Under the pieces are notes generated by a model. The model saw only the letters and a program-made list of their open reading frames with translations. It did no database searches and was not told the DNA's origin. 64,000 nt of DNA from Bacillus sp. NEB1478 (GTDB lineage Bacteria; Bacillota; Bacilli; Bacillales; Fictibacillaceae), in assembly GCF_031582965.1 (NCBI RefSeq), contig NZ_CP134049.1, forward strand, positions 806,001 to 870,000, read 5' to 3'. Below, in pieces: positions 10,222-21,230 of the stretch; position 1 is the stretch's first letter; each line of letters opens with the position of its first letter. The position numbers and the translations under genes are program-made.

Positions 10222-10815
10222 ATGGAAAACAAACGTCAGCACACGATTGAACGAAATACGAAAGAAACACAGATTAGCTTATCTTTTTCAATCGATGGAG
10301 AAGGTCAAGCCGATATTCAAACACCGGTTCCTTTTATGAACCATATGCTTGATGCCATTGCCCGCCACGGACACTTTGACTTAACAGTAAATGCAAATGG
10401 TGATGTGGAAATTGACGATCATCATACGACTGAAGATATTGGCATCTGCCTCGGACAAGCGATTCAAGGCGCTCTTGGTGATAAACGAGGAATTAAACGG
10501 TACGGAAACGCATTCGTACCGATGGATGAGACACTTGCTCAAGTGGTAATCGATCTTTCTAACCGCCCACATTTAGAATTCCGAGCAGAGTTTCCGACTC
10601 AAAAAGTGGGAACGTTTGATACAGAACTCGTACATGAATTCTTTTGGAAACTGGCATTAGAAGCGCGAATGAATCTTCATGTGATCGTTCATTATGGAAC
10701 AAACACGCATCATATGATTGAAGCAGTATTTAAAGCTTTTACAAAAGCACTGGATGAAGCAACTCAACTTGATCCTCGTGTAAAAGGAGTGCCTTCTACG
10801 AAAGGGATGTTATAG
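10222..10815 (+). CDS. hisB: Imidazoleglycerol-phosphate dehydratase
   Basis: Mn2+-dependent dehydratase making imidazole-acetol phosphate. The 197-residue protein is the monofunctional form without a fused histidinol-phosphatase. The two metal-binding His-rich motifs are [14 protein letters not shown] and [24 protein letters not shown] upstream acts as RBS and includes the hisD stop. Histidinol-phosphatase and HisC are not encoded in this operon and must come from elsewhere, as in B. subtilis. Confidence 0.97.
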   Translation: MENKRQHTIERNTKETQISLSFSIDGEGQADIQTPVPFMNHMLDAIARHGHFDLTVNANGDVEIDDHHTTEDIGICLGQAIQGALGDKRGIKRYGNAFVPMDETLAQVVIDLSNRPHLEFRAEFPTQKVGTFDTELVHEFFWKLALEARMNLHVIVHYGTNTHHMIEAVFKAFTKALDEATQLDPRVKGVPSTKGML

Positions 10816-11454
10816 ATGATCGGAATTATTGATTATGGAATGGGTAATCTTCATTCCGTTTGTTCAGCATTAAAAAGAATCGGACAGCCTTACATTCTAT
10901 CAGGAAATCCAGAAGAGCTTCATGAAACAGACGGCTTGCTGCTTCCTGGAGTTGGATCATTTAAAGATGCGATGCACCAGCTGGAGGAAACAGGTCTTGC
11001 TGAGTTTATTAAAACAGAAACTGAAAATGGCAAGCCTCTAATGGGAATTTGCTTAGGCATGCAGCTCCTTTTTGATGAGAGTGCTGAGAACGGAATGACG
11101 TCAGGACTCGGTCTTCTGCCCGGAAAAGTAACCCGTTTTAGCGGAAGAAACCCAGAAGGTAAAATGTATAAAGTCCCTCACATGGGGTGGAACAATTTGC
11201 ATTTTCAACAAAAAAATCAGCCATTACTTCAAGGTCTGGCTGAGGGCTATGTATATTTTGTCCATTCATATGTTGTAGCAACTGATAATCCGCAAGTTCT
11301 TGCAGCAGCAGCTTACTATGAAGGTGTTGAAGTTCCTGCAGTAGTAGGGCTCAATCACATTATGGGGACGCAGTTTCACCCTGAAAAAAGTTCTGAAACG
11401 GGCATGGGGATGCTGAAAAACTTTTGCCGATTCGTTGAGGAGGGAAAACAATGA
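10816..11454 (+). CDS. hisH: Imidazole glycerol phosphate synthase, glutaminase subunit
   Basis: Class I glutamine amidotransferase that supplies ammonia to HisF. Motifs: [12 protein letters not shown] at the N-terminus, the nucleophile elbow [11 protein letters not shown] with the catalytic Cys, and the His-Glu pair in [12 protein letters not shown]. 212 residues, normal length. It starts immediately after the hisB stop and its end overlaps hisA by 4 bp. Confidence 0.97.
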   Translation: MIGIIDYGMGNLHSVCSALKRIGQPYILSGNPEELHETDGLLLPGVGSFKDAMHQLEETGLAEFIKTETENGKPLMGICLGMQLLFDESAENGMTSGLGLLPGKVTRFSGRNPEGKMYKVPHMGWNNLHFQQKNQPLLQGLAEGYVYFVHSYVVATDNPQVLAAAAYYEGVEVPAVVGLNHIMGTQFHPEKSSETGMGMLKNFCRFVEEGKQ

Positions 11455-12185
11455 GTTCATTCACACTTTATCCAGCAATCGATATGCTAGACGGGAAATG
11501 TGTAAGACTATTGCAAGGGGATTATAATCAAGAGACAGTATACGGCGATTCGCCATTTGATATGGCAAAAGAATTTGCAAATCAAGGTGCAGAATGGATT
11601 CATATGGTGGATCTCGACGGTGCTAAAGATGGCCAAAAGGTAAATCATGAACACGTCTTGCGGGTGGCAAAAGAGCTTCCTGTTAAAGTGCAAATCGGCG
11701 GTGGCATTCGTTCCATGGATGACGTTTCATACTATTTAGATCAAGGTGTTGACCGAGTAATCCTTGGCAGTGCAGCTGTTTCTAATCCGGAATTTGTAAG
11801 AGAAGCGTTAAGAAAATATGGCAGTAAAATCGCGATTGGCCTAGATGCCCGCGATGGTTTTGTAGCGACAGAAGGCTGGCTTGAAACATCACATATTTTA
11901 GCTGTTGATCTTGCTAAACGTCTTGTAGAAGAAGGTGCTGAAACATTTATTTTTACGGATATTTCAAAGGACGGCATGATGCAAGGACCGAATATTGAAG
12001 CCATTGGTGAACTCGCACGCGTTACTGGAAAAGAAGTAATCGCATCTGGCGGGGTCAGCTCAATTAACGATTTAATTTACGTAAAAAAAGATGAACGAAA
12101 AATTGCAGGATCTATTATCGGAAAAGCTTTATATACAGGAAGATTCACACTTTCTGATGCGATTGGAAGTGTTGAGTCATGCTGA
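11451..12185 (+). CDS. hisA: ProFAR isomerase HisA
   Basis: TIM-barrel isomerase converting ProFAR to PRFAR. Catalytic Asp residues are in [15 protein letters not shown] (strand 1) and [14 protein letters not shown] (strand 5 region); phosphate-binding glycines occur in QIGGGIRS and ASGGVSS. 244 residues, standard length. It overlaps hisH by 4 bp and hisF by 7 bp. Confidence 0.97.
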   Translation: MSSFTLYPAIDMLDGKCVRLLQGDYNQETVYGDSPFDMAKEFANQGAEWIHMVDLDGAKDGQKVNHEHVLRVAKELPVKVQIGGGIRSMDDVSYYLDQGVDRVILGSAAVSNPEFVREALRKYGSKIAIGLDARDGFVATEGWLETSHILAVDLAKRLVEEGAETFIFTDISKDGMMQGPNIEAIGELARVTGKEVIASGGVSSINDLIYVKKDERKIAGSIIGKALYTGRFTLSDAIGSVESC

Positions 12186-12937
12186 CGAAAAGAATCATTC
12201 CGTGTTTGGATGTTAAAGAAGGAAGAGTTGTAAAGGGTATTCAGTTTTTAAATTTAATCGATGCCGGAGATCCTGTAGAGCTTGCCCGTTTTTATGATGC
12301 AGAAGGTGCAGACGAGCTCGTTTTTCTCGATATTTCAGCAAGCCATGAAGGCCGGGATACAATGGTGGAAGTTGTGGAGCAAGTCGCAGCCGAACTCGCT
12401 ATCCCTTTTACGGTCGGCGGAGGAATCAATAAACTAGAAGATATGAAAAGAGTCTTAAGAGCAGGAGCTGATAAAGTTTCAGTAAATACAGCAGCCCTTC
12501 TAAGACCAGAGTTGATAACTGAAGGATCAGATTTCTTCGGAGCACAATGTATCGTCGTAGCGATTGATGCTAAATATGATGAAGAGCTTGGATCATGGCG
12601 GGTATTTACACATGGTGGCCGCAAACCCACCCAATGGGAAGTTACTGATTGGGCAAGAGAGGCGGTAAAGCGGGGAGCCGGCGAAATCTTGCTGACCAGC
12701 ATGGATAAAGACGGTGAAAAATCCGGTTTTAATTTAGAACTGACGAAAAAAGTGAGTGAGGCAGTAACCGTTCCTGTAATCGCTTCTGGAGGTGCCGGAT
12801 CGGCAGACCATTTTTACGATGCGTTCACGATTGGCAAGGCTGATGCGGGGCTTGCGGCTAGCATCTTTCATTATAAAGAAACATCAATTGGAGAGCTAAA
12901 GTCAGAATTGCAAACTTTGGGGGTGTCTGTACGTTGA
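12179..12937 (+). CDS. hisF: Imidazole glycerol phosphate synthase, cyclase subunit
   Basis: TIM-barrel cyclase that, with HisH, converts PRFAR and ammonia to imidazole glycerol phosphate and AICAR. Catalytic Asp positions lie in [16 protein letters not shown] and [14 protein letters not shown]; phosphate-binding loops are TVGGGINK and ASGGAGS. 252 residues, standard. It overlaps hisA by 7 bp and the TTG start of hisI by 4 bp. Confidence 0.97.
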   Translation: MLTKRIIPCLDVKEGRVVKGIQFLNLIDAGDPVELARFYDAEGADELVFLDISASHEGRDTMVEVVEQVAAELAIPFTVGGGINKLEDMKRVLRAGADKVSVNTAALLRPELITEGSDFFGAQCIVVAIDAKYDEELGSWRVFTHGGRKPTQWEVTDWAREAVKRGAGEILLTSMDKDGEKSGFNLELTKKVSEAVTVPVIASGGAGSADHFYDAFTIGKADAGLAASIFHYKETSIGELKSELQTLGVSVR

Positions 12938-13581
12938 AATTTGAAACTTTGAATTTTGATGATAACGGTCTGATTCCTGCTGTAGTCCAGGATTATCAGT
13001 CAAAAGAGGTTTTAACGGTCGCATACATGAACAAAACTTCGCTCGAAAAAACGGTCGAAATCGGCGAAACTGTATTTTTTTCAAGATCTCGAAAAAAATT
13101 ATGGCACAAAGGTGAAACATCGGGAAACACACAAAAAGTAAAGAGCATTCGATATGATTGCGATCAGGATGCTTTAGTAATTTTAGTAGAGCCAAAGGGA
13201 CCTGCATGCCATACAGGATCGTACAGCTGTTTTTCTGAAACGCTGTTTGAAGCAGAAACAAACAGTGATGCTGGTCCATCCTCAAATCGTTATGCCATTT
13301 TAAACGAGTTGCAGGAAATCATCGCACAGCGTCAGCACGAAATGCCAGAAGGTGCATACACAACATACTTATTTGAAAAAGGTGTAGATAAAATTCTCAA
13401 GAAAGTCGGCGAAGAAGCAGGAGAAGTTATTATCGCTGCGAAAAATCGCGACCCTGAAGAATTAAGATGGGAAGTATCTGATCTGTTTTATCACGTTTTG
13501 GTCCTTTTACAAGAACAAAACGTACCGTTGGATGACATCTTAAAGACATTAGAAGAACGCCATACAAAAAAAGACGACTAA
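12934..13581 (+). CDS. hisI: Bifunctional phosphoribosyl-AMP cyclohydrolase / phosphoribosyl-ATP pyrophosphatase
   Basis: HisIE fusion catalysing steps 2 and 3 of histidine synthesis. The N-terminal cyclohydrolase (about 1-100) has [15 protein letters not shown], and Zn/Mg ligands in CDQDAL and [12 protein letters not shown]; the C-terminal pyrophosphatase (about 110-215) has [15 protein letters not shown] and [14 protein letters not shown]. Start is TTG, giving a TTGA overlap with the hisF stop; the ATG alternatives lie too far inside. Last gene of the operon. Confidence 0.96.
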   Translation: MKFETLNFDDNGLIPAVVQDYQSKEVLTVAYMNKTSLEKTVEIGETVFFSRSRKKLWHKGETSGNTQKVKSIRYDCDQDALVILVEPKGPACHTGSYSCFSETLFEAETNSDAGPSSNRYAILNELQEIIAQRQHEMPEGAYTTYLFEKGVDKILKKVGEEAGEVIIAAKNRDPEELRWEVSDLFYHVLVLLQEQNVPLDDILKTLEERHTKKDD

Positions 13582-13610
13582 GAAGCTATTTCTTAGCCGT
13601 TTTTTTTTGC
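13573..13610 (+). terminator. Terminator of the his operon
   Basis: CGACTAAGAA and TTCTTAGCCG form a stem with one mismatch around GCTAT; the 3' arm is followed by eight T residues. Confidence 0.85.
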
Positions 13611-13696
13611 TCATTTCTAAGGGGATGCGTTTTATAAACGTGTAACAAATAAAAGAACATATACCGTAAAATGCATATGTAATCTGAAGTTGTTCT

Positions 13697-13744
13697 CCCC
13701 ACGTGGACAAATCAGGGATTTGTCCACAAGTGGGGTCAGACCCC
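13697..13744. repeat. Composite inverted repeat with GGGGTCAGACCCC
   Basis: CCCCAC-g-TGGACAAATC pairs with GATTTGTCCA-caa-GTGGGG across a 3-nt loop, and the 3' end merges into the palindrome GGGGTCAGACCCC (13732-13744). The same two parts (a TTTGTCC/GGACAAA stem and a GGGGnCnGACCCC palindrome) recur downstream of crh, trpE and eno, and the palindrome alone after the cold-shock gene. The rest of 13611-13831 shows no gene. Confidence 0.75.
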
Positions 13745-13831
13745 CTCTTGTGGTTTTTGTCGAAAACTTCCATCCCTTAATTACAGTTACAGGGGTGTTT
13801 GAATTTTTCACCTATGTTATAATTTTTTGGG

Positions 13832-13860
13832 TTGAAAACTTTGTAAACTGAACGATAAAG
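13832..13860 (+). promoter_or_regulatory. Candidate promoter of the TPR gene
   Basis: TTGAAA (13832-13837), a 17-nt spacer and GATAAA (13855-13860) lie about 40 bp upstream of the TPR gene. Confidence 0.35.
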
Positions 13861-13901
13861 AAGTAAGCGGGTTTACATAGTAAAATGGAGGAACTTAAAA
13901 T

Positions 13902-15530
13902 ATGCAAAAACGACAAAGCGCCAGTCAGTTGAGTGGACGCGTTCTTCCCTTTATTCAAGATGGGGATTATTTTTTTGAAAAAGGAATTAAAGCCTACAAT
14001 CGGCGTGATTTATATAGAGCGAAAAAAATGTTTGAGCGGGCAGTTACTTTTCAGCCAGAAGAACCTTCTTTTTTGTGCCAGTTAGCTTCAACATTAGCTG
14101 AGATTGGTGAATATGAGGAATCCAATCGTCATTTATTGAGTGCATTGGAACAGTCCGGATCAGATATGATGTCTGAATGCCACTTCTTCCTTGCCAATAA
14201 CTTTGCACATCTAGGGATGTATTCTGATGCTGAAGAGCATGCTTTGCTATACATGCATAACGATCCAGACGGTGAATTTCTTGATGACACGCAAGAGCTG
14301 CTGGATTTAATCAATCTTGAAACAGGCACTAAATCACAAGATATGCCGATGACCGAAGAGGAAGAATTGATAAAAGCTCATGACGAAGCAAGACAATCGA
14401 TCGAGCGAGGTGATTTGCCGGTTGCACAGGATCAGTTGCGCGAAATCATCATCAATCATCCTAAATTTTGGGCGGCATATAACAATCTAGCGTTAACACA
14501 TTTTTATAAAAGTGAATTTGACGAAGCCATTTCTGTATTAGAGGATGTATTGGTTAAAAATCCCGGAAACTTAAATGCTTTGTGTAATTTAGCCATTTTT
14601 CTGTTTCACCTTGGAATGGATGAGCAAGGTGGGAAGATTGTTGACCGGTTGAAGTCGGTGCATCCGATTCATGCTGAACATCGATACAAGCTCGGAAACA
14701 CGTTCGGTCTTTTAGAAGAACATGTTCATGCTAACAAATGGCTTCAATCCTTAAAGAAATCTTCATTTGTATTTGATCCGGTGACGACACATATGCTTGC
14801 CGTTTCATACTATGCGCTTGGAAAAAAAGAACTTTCAGTTAAGACGTGGAAAAAAGTGCTCGATCTAGATCCGGAAGGCAACGTCGCTCCGTATTATATG
14901 GAAAGAGCTCTTAAAGACGAATTAACAGTTGCAGGCGGAGATTATCAATATCGTATTCCGCTGAATAAGCATAATAAACCAAAAAAAGATAGACAGATCA
15001 AAGCGATGGAGCATATTCAGCATGTACGTAAAGGGTTGGAAAAAAATAAAATTACGCATTTATTCCTTTTAAGAGGGAATAAAAATGAAGAGGCTTATAA
15101 AACGCTGAGTGAATTTTGTTTACGGCCAGAAGAGAACTTATTTATAAAAGAAATCGCTGCAAATATCATGCTTGAACATCGGCCAGAGCAATCTGTAAAA
15201 TTAGCGCATGAAGAGAATATCGTAGAAGTGGGCAGTCCTTCAGCTATTTTGACTAAGGCTTTGGATGTTATGCAGGTGATTAAGGTTCATGGTGCTATCA
15301 TAGACGAACAAGTCCTATTTTATTGGTCAGAAGCGATTAAGCTATCTGAACAAACCGGCGAAAAAATCTTTGATAACAAACATGCAGTCGCAGCAGCAAT
15401 AGATCACCTTTCCCGAAAACAAAAAGGAAATTCGACTAAAAAAGCGTCTGCAGAACTTTATGGAATCACTGTCGCGGTCCTTTCACTAAGAATTAAAAAG
15501 CTGATTAGCTGGGTAAACCGCAACGTTTGA
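13902..15530 (+). CDS. Tetratricopeptide-repeat protein (YvcD position)
   Basis: 542-residue soluble protein without signal peptide or membrane segment. The N-terminal two thirds contain several TPR units, for example YFFEKGIKAYNRRDLYRAKKM-like helices at about 25-60, 60-95, 95-125 and again at about 195-260 and 290-330; these form protein-binding superhelices. The C-terminal third is helical and not recognised. Gene order his-TPR-trxB matches B. subtilis, where yvcD occupies this place. No enzyme motif is visible, so a scaffold or assembly role is inference. RBS TGGAGGAAC precedes the ATG. Confidence 0.8.
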   Translation: MQKRQSASQLSGRVLPFIQDGDYFFEKGIKAYNRRDLYRAKKMFERAVTFQPEEPSFLCQLASTLAEIGEYEESNRHLLSALEQSGSDMMSECHFFLANNFAHLGMYSDAEEHALLYMHNDPDGEFLDDTQELLDLINLETGTKSQDMPMTEEEELIKAHDEARQSIERGDLPVAQDQLREIIINHPKFWAAYNNLALTHFYKSEFDEAISVLEDVLVKNPGNLNALCNLAIFLFHLGMDEQGGKIVDRLKSVHPIHAEHRYKLGNTFGLLEEHVHANKWLQSLKKSSFVFDPVTTHMLAVSYYALGKKELSVKTWKKVLDLDPEGNVAPYYMERALKDELTVAGGDYQYRIPLNKHNKPKKDRQIKAMEHIQHVRKGLEKNKITHLFLLRGNKNEEAYKTLSEFCLRPEENLFIKEIAANIMLEHRPEQSVKLAHEENIVEVGSPSAILTKALDVMQVIKVHGAIIDEQVLFYWSEAIKLSEQTGEKIFDNKHAVAAAIDHLSRKQKGNSTKKASAELYGITVAVLSLRIKKLISWVNRNV

Positions 15531-15584
15531 GCAGAATAATGGACTTTCATCCTATGACTCGTTAGGATGTAATAGAGCAAATAA

Positions 15585-16571
<987 letters not shown>

Positions 16572-16651
16572 TCATCTTGTAACAATGGTGAAATAATTGT
16601 GGGGTATTATAAGAATAAGAAATTGACCCCCTTTTTATAAAGGCAAGACTT

Positions 16652-16685
16652 TGACACGGAGCTTAGTTCCGTGTCCTTTTTTTTG
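16652..16685 (+). terminator. Terminator of trxB
   Basis: GACACGGA and TTCCGTGTC form an 8-9 bp stem around GCTTAG, followed by a run of eight T residues. Confidence 0.9.
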
Positions 16686-16820
16686 TCATAATATAGACTG
16701 TGAAAAAGTATTTGCCATTCTGTTGGCTGACTAAGCTCAAACCCTTGAGGTGTCTATGTTGTGAGGGGTTACATTATTTAGTATACTTAGTAAAAGGACT
16801 AAGCCCTGAGGTGAAGCAAA

Positions 16821-17279
16821 GTGCAAAGAGTAACAAACTGTGTATTAATAAAAGAAAATGAAGTTTTATTGCTTCAAAAACCTAGACGGGGCTGGTGGGT
16901 AGCTCCTGGCGGAAAGATGGAGTCCGAAGAGTCTATTCGTGATACTGTTATTCGTGAATACCGTGAAGAAACCGGTATTTATTTAAAAAATCCGCAATTA
17001 AAAGGTGTTTTTAATTTTATAATTAAAGAAGGCGACAAAATCGTTTCAGAGTGGATGATGTTCACATTTTTAGCAACCGACTCTGAAGGTGATGCCCTCG
17101 ATGAGTGTGAAGAAGGTATTTTATCTTGGAAGCCGATTGAAGAAGTCAGAGATTTGCCGATGGCTCCAGGAGATCATCATATTTTGGATTATGTGACAAA
17201 AGGAAGCAACATGATTTTTGGCACATTTACGTATACACCGGATTTTGAGCTTCTTTCTTATCGATTAGATCCGGCATAA
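16821..17279 (+). CDS. yvcI: Nudix hydrolase (YvcI type)
   Basis: Nudix family pyrophosphohydrolase, probably acting on nucleoside triphosphates or related dinucleotides. The 152-residue protein carries a complete Nudix box starting at GGKMESEESIRD and ending REYREETGI, with the metal-binding REExxE pattern. The N-terminal RVTNCVLIKENEVLLLQKPRRGWWVAPGG is typical of MutT-like sanitation enzymes. Start is GTG with GAGGTGA upstream. First gene of the yvcI-rapZ-yvcK-whiA-crh cluster. True substrate is not evident from sequence. Confidence 0.92.
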   Translation: MQRVTNCVLIKENEVLLLQKPRRGWWVAPGGKMESEESIRDTVIREYREETGIYLKNPQLKGVFNFIIKEGDKIVSEWMMFTFLATDSEGDALDECEEGILSWKPIEEVRDLPMAPGDHHILDYVTKGSNMIFGTFTYTPDFELLSYRLDPA

Positions 17280-17328
17280 TGAAGAAATAATTGCATAAGC
17301 ATTGAACATAGAAATAGGGGGAATCGGC

Positions 17329-18204
17329 ATGGATAGACAAGACGTACAGATGGTTATTATTACAGGAATGTCAGGTGCTGGTAAAACAGTAGCCATGCAG
17401 AGCTTTGAGGATTTAGGCTTTTTCTGTGTAGATAATTTGCCTCCTGCATTACTCCCTAAATTTGTAGAATTAATGCAAGAATCGGCTGGTAAGCTTAATA
17501 AGGTTGCCCTTGTTATGGATTTGCGCGGCCGGGAATTTTTTGACCAATTATTCGCAACGCTTGACCAGCTGGCTCTGAATTCAGATGTGCAGCCTCAGAT
17601 TTTATATTTGGACTGTAAGGATCCTACACTTGTGCGGCGATATAAAGAAACGCGCCGGTCACATCCTCTTGCGAAAAGCGGGAACCCTCTGCAGGGGATT
17701 CACCAAGAAAGACAGATGCTCGAAGAATTAAAAGGAAGAGCACAGCAAATTCTCGATACAACCGATTTGAAACCTTTACAGCTGCGTGAACGTATTATAC
17801 AGAGATTCTCAACGAATGCAGCCCATCCATTTACGATTAATGTGATGTCTTTTGGTTTTAAATACGGAATGCCGATCGATGCGGATCTCGTGTTTGATGT
17901 GCGTTTTTTACCGAACCCGCATTATATTGAACATATGAGACCTCGAACAGGACTCGAACCTGATATTTCAGAGTATGTACTGAAATGGCCTGAGACAAAT
18001 AAATTTTTAGAAAAGCTTTTGGACCTGCTGCATTTCATGGTGCCGCAATATAAGCGTGAAGGGAAGAGCCAGCTGATTATAGGGATCGGCTGTACTGGCG
18101 GTAAACATCGATCAGTAGCCCTTGCCGAGTATATTGGGAACGCACTTTCTAAAGAATATGTGACATTCAGCAGCCATAGGGATATGGGAAAGGATAAAGT
18201 ATAG
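17329..18204 (+). CDS. rapZ: RNase adapter / nucleotide-binding protein RapZ (YvcJ)
   Basis: P-loop NTPase of the RapZ/YvcJ family; in Bacillus it hydrolyses GTP and influences competence, and in E. coli it is an RNase adaptor. Walker A is GMSGAGKT (residues 13-20). The C-terminal conserved segments are [20 protein letters not shown] and [16 protein letters not shown]. The frame opens at a TTG at 17302, but the ATG at 17329 is chosen because AGGGGGAAT lies 7-8 nt upstream and the protein then has the family length (291). The stop is directly followed by yvcK. Confidence 0.96.
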   Translation: MDRQDVQMVIITGMSGAGKTVAMQSFEDLGFFCVDNLPPALLPKFVELMQESAGKLNKVALVMDLRGREFFDQLFATLDQLALNSDVQPQILYLDCKDPTLVRRYKETRRSHPLAKSGNPLQGIHQERQMLEELKGRAQQILDTTDLKPLQLRERIIQRFSTNAAHPFTINVMSFGFKYGMPIDADLVFDVRFLPNPHYIEHMRPRTGLEPDISEYVLKWPETNKFLEKLLDLLHFMVPQYKREGKSQLIIGIGCTGGKHRSVALAEYIGNALSKEYVTFSSHRDMGKDKV

Positions 18205-19155
18205 ATGGAAAAGCAGCCAAAAATGGTGGTGCTCGGCGGCGGAACAGGATTATCAGTCTTGCTCCGCGGTTTGAAGCGCTACCCAGTGGATATAACTGCT
18301 ATCGTCACAGTAGCAGATGATGGCGGCAGTTCCGGACGCTTAAGGAAAGATTATGACATGCCTCCGCCGGGTGATGTTAGAAACGTGATTGCCGCGCTCT
18401 CTGAAGTAGAGCCGCTTGTTGAAAAAATGTTTCAGCACCGGTTTACGGTTGGAGATGGAATTGTGGGTCATTCTTTAGGGAACCTGCTGCTTGCTGCTAT
18501 GCATGATATTACGGGAGACTTTTTGACCGGAATACGAGAGTTGAGCCGTGTATTGAATGTAAGAGGACAAGTACTTCCTGCTGCCAAAAACAGCATTGTT
18601 TTATGTGCGGAAATGGAAGATGGGACAATTGTTCAGGGGGAATCTAAAATCCCGCTGTCGAATAAAAAGATTAAGAAAGTTTACTTAACGGACGAGGAAA
18701 TTGAGCCTCTTCGTGAAAGTGTAAAAGCAATACAAGAAGCAGACCTTATTGTAATCGGTCCCGGCAGCCTTTATACAAGTATCCTGCCTAATCTTCTTGT
18801 TAGAGGAATTTCTAACGCCATTCGTGAGGCAACGGCGCCTAGAGTGTATGTGTGCAACGTGATGACACAGCCTGGTGAGACTACTGGTTACTCCGCAGGG
18901 GATCATATTCAGGCTTTAATCGACCATGTTGGGCATAATTTTATTGATGTTGTAATTGTGAATAATGAGATCATTCCTTCAGAATTCTTGGACTTATACT
19001 TGGAAGAAGGGTCTCAGCAGGTTCAATTTGACGAAGAACGTTTAAAGTCATTTGGAATCGGCCTCGTCTGCGATAATATTATTCAATATGGCTCACTAGT
19101 AAGGCATGATGCCAAACGTGTTTCCGATTTATTGTTAGGATTGATTGAAAGATAA
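18205..19155 (+). CDS. yvcK: YvcK/CofD-like morphogenetic factor
   Basis: 316-residue Rossmann-type protein of the UPF0052 group (YvcK, GlmR), needed for gluconeogenic growth and cell-wall precursor supply in Bacillus; it binds UDP-sugars. Conserved segments: MVVLGGGTGLSVLLRGLKRY at the N-terminus, VTVADDGGSSGRLR, PPPGDVRNVIAAL, and GPGSLYTSILPNLLV. The ATG follows the rapZ stop without a gap (TAGATG). Located between rapZ and whiA as in all Bacillus. Confidence 0.96.
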   Translation: MEKQPKMVVLGGGTGLSVLLRGLKRYPVDITAIVTVADDGGSSGRLRKDYDMPPPGDVRNVIAALSEVEPLVEKMFQHRFTVGDGIVGHSLGNLLLAAMHDITGDFLTGIRELSRVLNVRGQVLPAAKNSIVLCAEMEDGTIVQGESKIPLSNKKIKKVYLTDEEIEPLRESVKAIQEADLIVIGPGSLYTSILPNLLVRGISNAIREATAPRVYVCNVMTQPGETTGYSAGDHIQALIDHVGHNFIDVVIVNNEIIPSEFLDLYLEEGSQQVQFDEERLKSFGIGLVCDNIIQYGSLVRHDAKRVSDLLLGLIER

Positions 19156-19306
19156 TTTTTTTAACACTTTAAAATAGTTTAGCTGGTTAGCATGATGATT
19201 TTTGACTCAATAACTTGTAAAAGTTGGTCTTTCACATGCAACTATGACTGACAAAATGGCATTGTGTCTGTTAAATTTTCTTTTTTGGAACTAGAGAGGG
19301 GTGTTG

Positions 19307-20254
19307 ATGCAGATGTCATTCGCTGCTGATACAAAAAAAGAATTAACGCTGCTCGAGCTTAAGGATTGCTGTAAAAAAGCTGAACTGGCTGCATTGATTC
19401 GTATGAATGGTTCCATCTCTTTCAGCAATAGAAAGCTGATTCTTGATATTCCCACTGAAAATGCTGCGATTGCCCGCAGAATTTATACTTTGATAAAAAC
19501 TGTTTATCCTTATCACGTTGAACTTTTAGTACGGAAAAAGATGCGTTTAAAGAAGAATAACGTTTATATCGTACGGGTTTCTGAGGAATCACGAGCGTTG
19601 TTGGAAGATCTGAAAATCATTGATGTTTCGTTTACGTTTACTCGCAATATTGCAGATGAATTTAATAAAAAAAGCTGTTGCAGACGGGCTTATATGAGAG
19701 GAGCTTTTCTAGCGGGTGGTTCGGTAAACCATCCTGAGACAAGCTATCATCTCGAAATTTTTTCGATGTATGAAGAGCATACGGTTGCACTTGCTGAACT
19801 GATGAACAAGTTTAACCTTAAGGCGAAGGTACTCGAACGGAAAAAAGGGTATATTATTTATTTAAAAGATGGTGAAAAAATTTCTGAGTTTTTAACGCTC
19901 ATTGGTGCTCACCATGCCGTTCTGTTCTTTGAGGATATCCGTATTTTAAAAGATATGAGAAATTCGGTAAATCGTCTTGTAAACTGTGAAACCGCTAACT
20001 TAAATAAAACGGTCGGAGCAGCAATGAGACAGGTCGAGAATATTAAGTTCATTCAAGACCAAGTCGGACTGGAGATACTCCCTGATAAACTCCGTGAGAT
20101 TGCACAGCTGCGTGTTACTCATCAGGAAATCACACTAAAAGAGTTAGGCGAGATGATTTCTTCTGGCCCAGTAAGTAAATCAGGTGTAAACCATCGATTG
20201 CGAAAAATTGATGAAATTGCAAACAAAATTAGAACAGGTCAATCCATCAATTGA
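19307..20254 (+). CDS. whiA: Sporulation/cell-division regulator WhiA
   Basis: DNA-binding protein with an N-terminal LAGLIDADG-homing-endonuclease-like domain and a C-terminal helix-turn-helix ([25 protein letters not shown]). In Bacillus it affects division and chromosome segregation. The open frame begins GTG-TTG-ATG-CAG-ATG; the ATG at 19307 is preferred because AGAGAGGGG ends 6 nt before it, while the family-typical [12 protein letters not shown] starts two codons later. Member of the yvcI-crh cluster, 151 bp after yvcK. Confidence 0.95.
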   Translation: MQMSFAADTKKELTLLELKDCCKKAELAALIRMNGSISFSNRKLILDIPTENAAIARRIYTLIKTVYPYHVELLVRKKMRLKKNNVYIVRVSEESRALLEDLKIIDVSFTFTRNIADEFNKKSCCRRAYMRGAFLAGGSVNHPETSYHLEIFSMYEEHTVALAELMNKFNLKAKVLERKKGYIIYLKDGEKISEFLTLIGAHHAVLFFEDIRILKDMRNSVNRLVNCETANLNKTVGAAMRQVENIKFIQDQVGLEILPDKLREIAQLRVTHQEITLKELGEMISSGPVSKSGVNHRLRKIDEIANKIRTGQSIN

Positions 20255-20295
20255 TGTATAAATAGAGAGAATGAGCAAGAGGAGGTAAAAGTAAA

Positions 20296-20553
20296 ATGGT
20301 AGAGAAAAAGGTAACTGTCCAATTGAAGAGTGGTCTTCAAGCACGTCCTGCGGCACTTTTCGTACAAGAAGCAAACCGTTACAGCTCTGATGTTTTCGTT
20401 GAAAAAGAAGGAAAGAAAGTGAATGCAAAAAGCATCATGGGTATCATGAGCTTAGCTGTTGGTTCTGGATCTGAACTTGTATTATCTGTCGACGGCACAG
20501 ATGAAAACGAAGCCATCGAAGCATTAGCAGCGTTTGTTTCCAAAGCAGAGTAA
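20296..20553 (+). CDS. crh: HPr-like carbon catabolite co-repressor Crh
   Basis: 85-residue HPr paralogue. Gln replaces the catalytic His at position 15 (SGLQARPAA), so it cannot take part in sugar phosphotransfer, while Ser46 (NAKSIMGI), the HPr kinase site, is kept. Crh-Ser46-P acts as an alternative CcpA cofactor. RBS AAGAGGAGG upstream. Last gene of the yvcI-rapZ-yvcK-whiA-crh cluster; the stop is followed within 2 bp by the GGGGTCTGACCCC palindrome and a terminator. Confidence 0.96.
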   Translation: MVEKKVTVQLKSGLQARPAALFVQEANRYSSDVFVEKEGKKVNAKSIMGIMSLAVGSGSELVLSVDGTDENEAIEALAAFVSKAE

Positions 20554-20555
20554 AA

Positions 20556-20568
20556 GGGGTCTGACCCC
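20556..20568. repeat. GGGGTCTGACCCC palindrome after crh
   Basis: A 13-bp palindrome starting 2 bp after the crh stop and joined to the crh terminator, whose upper stem contains TTGTCC/GGACA. Member of the 3'-end-associated family seen at five places in the window. Confidence 0.8.
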
Positions 20569-20580
20569 ACAAAAAAACAA

Positions 20581-20630
20581 ACCGCCAAATTGTCCATTTC
20601 ACGAGGACATTTGGCGGTTTTCTTTATTTT
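20581..20630 (+). terminator. Terminator of crh
   Basis: ACCGCCAAAT-t-GTCC pairs with GGAC-a-TTTGGCGGT; the stem is followed by TTTTCTTTATTTT. Confidence 0.85.
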
Positions 20631-20693
20631 GATAGGGTTGGTCTATTCCATTTCCTTTATATACTGTAAAAGAGGGTAAAGGAGGCGATGGTT

Positions 20694-20993
20694 TTGCAGC
20701 ATTCTGAGCTGATGCATGACTGGTTGTTTGCGGCGTGTTTAACATTGTTGAATATCCTTTTAACTCTTTATATTTTGAAGCCGAAGAAAAGTACGTTTCG
20801 TCTGATCTACTGGGTTTGTATGCTGTTTTTCATTTGTATTTATCCAATTTCTTTAGTGGGGTACCATGTGCAGATCCCCCGAAGTTCAGGACTCATGCTC
20901 GGGCTCGCTTTCATGATTACTGTAACATTCAGCATGTTTCTCTTATTTAGTGTTTGCTGGGTATGGGTTATTCGCCGGTCGTTTTACAGGTAA
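20694..20993 (+). CDS. Small three-helix membrane protein, unknown
   Basis: 99-residue hydrophobic protein with segments at about 9-28, 37-58 and 68-92 and a positively charged C-terminus (RRSFYR). No known family was recognised. The frame has an ATG at 20688, but the strong AAAGGAGG ends only 2 nt before it; the TTG at 20694 has an 8-nt spacing and is preferred. A promoter TTGGTC-16 nt-TATACT (20638-20665) fits. It stands alone between crh and trpE. Confidence 0.6.
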   Translation: MQHSELMHDWLFAACLTLLNILLTLYILKPKKSTFRLIYWVCMLFFICIYPISLVGYHVQIPRSSGLMLGLAFMITVTFSMFLLFSVCWVWVIRRSFYR

Positions 20994-21021
20994 ATATGCT
21001 GTTGTTAATAACCTACATGAG

Positions 21022-21050
21022 TTGACAGGAGCCTCTATAGCCTTTATATT
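21022..21050 (+). promoter_or_regulatory. SigA promoter of trpE
   Basis: TTGACA (21022-21027), 17-nt spacer, TATATT (21045-21050). Predicted start near 21057, giving a leader of about 170 nt before trpE. Confidence 0.8.
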
Positions 21051-21063
21051 GATTTTTAATCAG

Positions 21064-21124
21064 GAGAATAGTTTTTTAGATGAGTTGAGTGGAGAAAAGT
21101 AAGCATAGATGAGCTGAGCCTGAG
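21064..21124 (+). promoter_or_regulatory. TRAP-binding site in the trpE leader
   Basis: The leader holds a run of GAG/TAG triplets, mostly separated by 2 nt: GAG 21064, TAG 21069, TAG 21077, GAG 21082, 21087, 21092, TAG 21106, GAG 21111, 21116 and 21122, with AAG at 21097 and 21101 filling the middle. This is the pattern of RNA targets of the 11-subunit tryptophan-activated TRAP protein (MtrB) of Bacillus. Confidence 0.85.
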
Positions 21125-21177
21125 ATTTGATCCTGGATTAAACCTCTTTCTTAGTTTATTAAAGTTGCAATTAATCA

Positions 21178-21214
21178 GCCTCCGCTAGATGTAAAAGCGG
21201 GGGCTTTATTTTTT
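21178..21214 (+). terminator. Attenuator (leader terminator) of trpE
   Basis: GCCTCCGC (21178-21185) pairs with GCGGGGGC (21197-21204) and is followed by TTTATTTTTT, just before the trpE RBS. An upstream segment CTGGATTAA (21133-21141) can pair with TTAATCAG (21171-21178) and could act as antiterminator. TRAP binding upstream would favour the terminator, as in B. subtilis. Confidence 0.75.
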
Positions 21215-21230
21215 GAAAGAGGTGAAGAAT

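Noticed and set aside
12292..12702. 136-residue minus-strand frame in hisF
   Set aside because: Ser/Thr-rich antisense shadow of a well-conserved gene; similar shadows in gapA, pgk and eno were also dropped.
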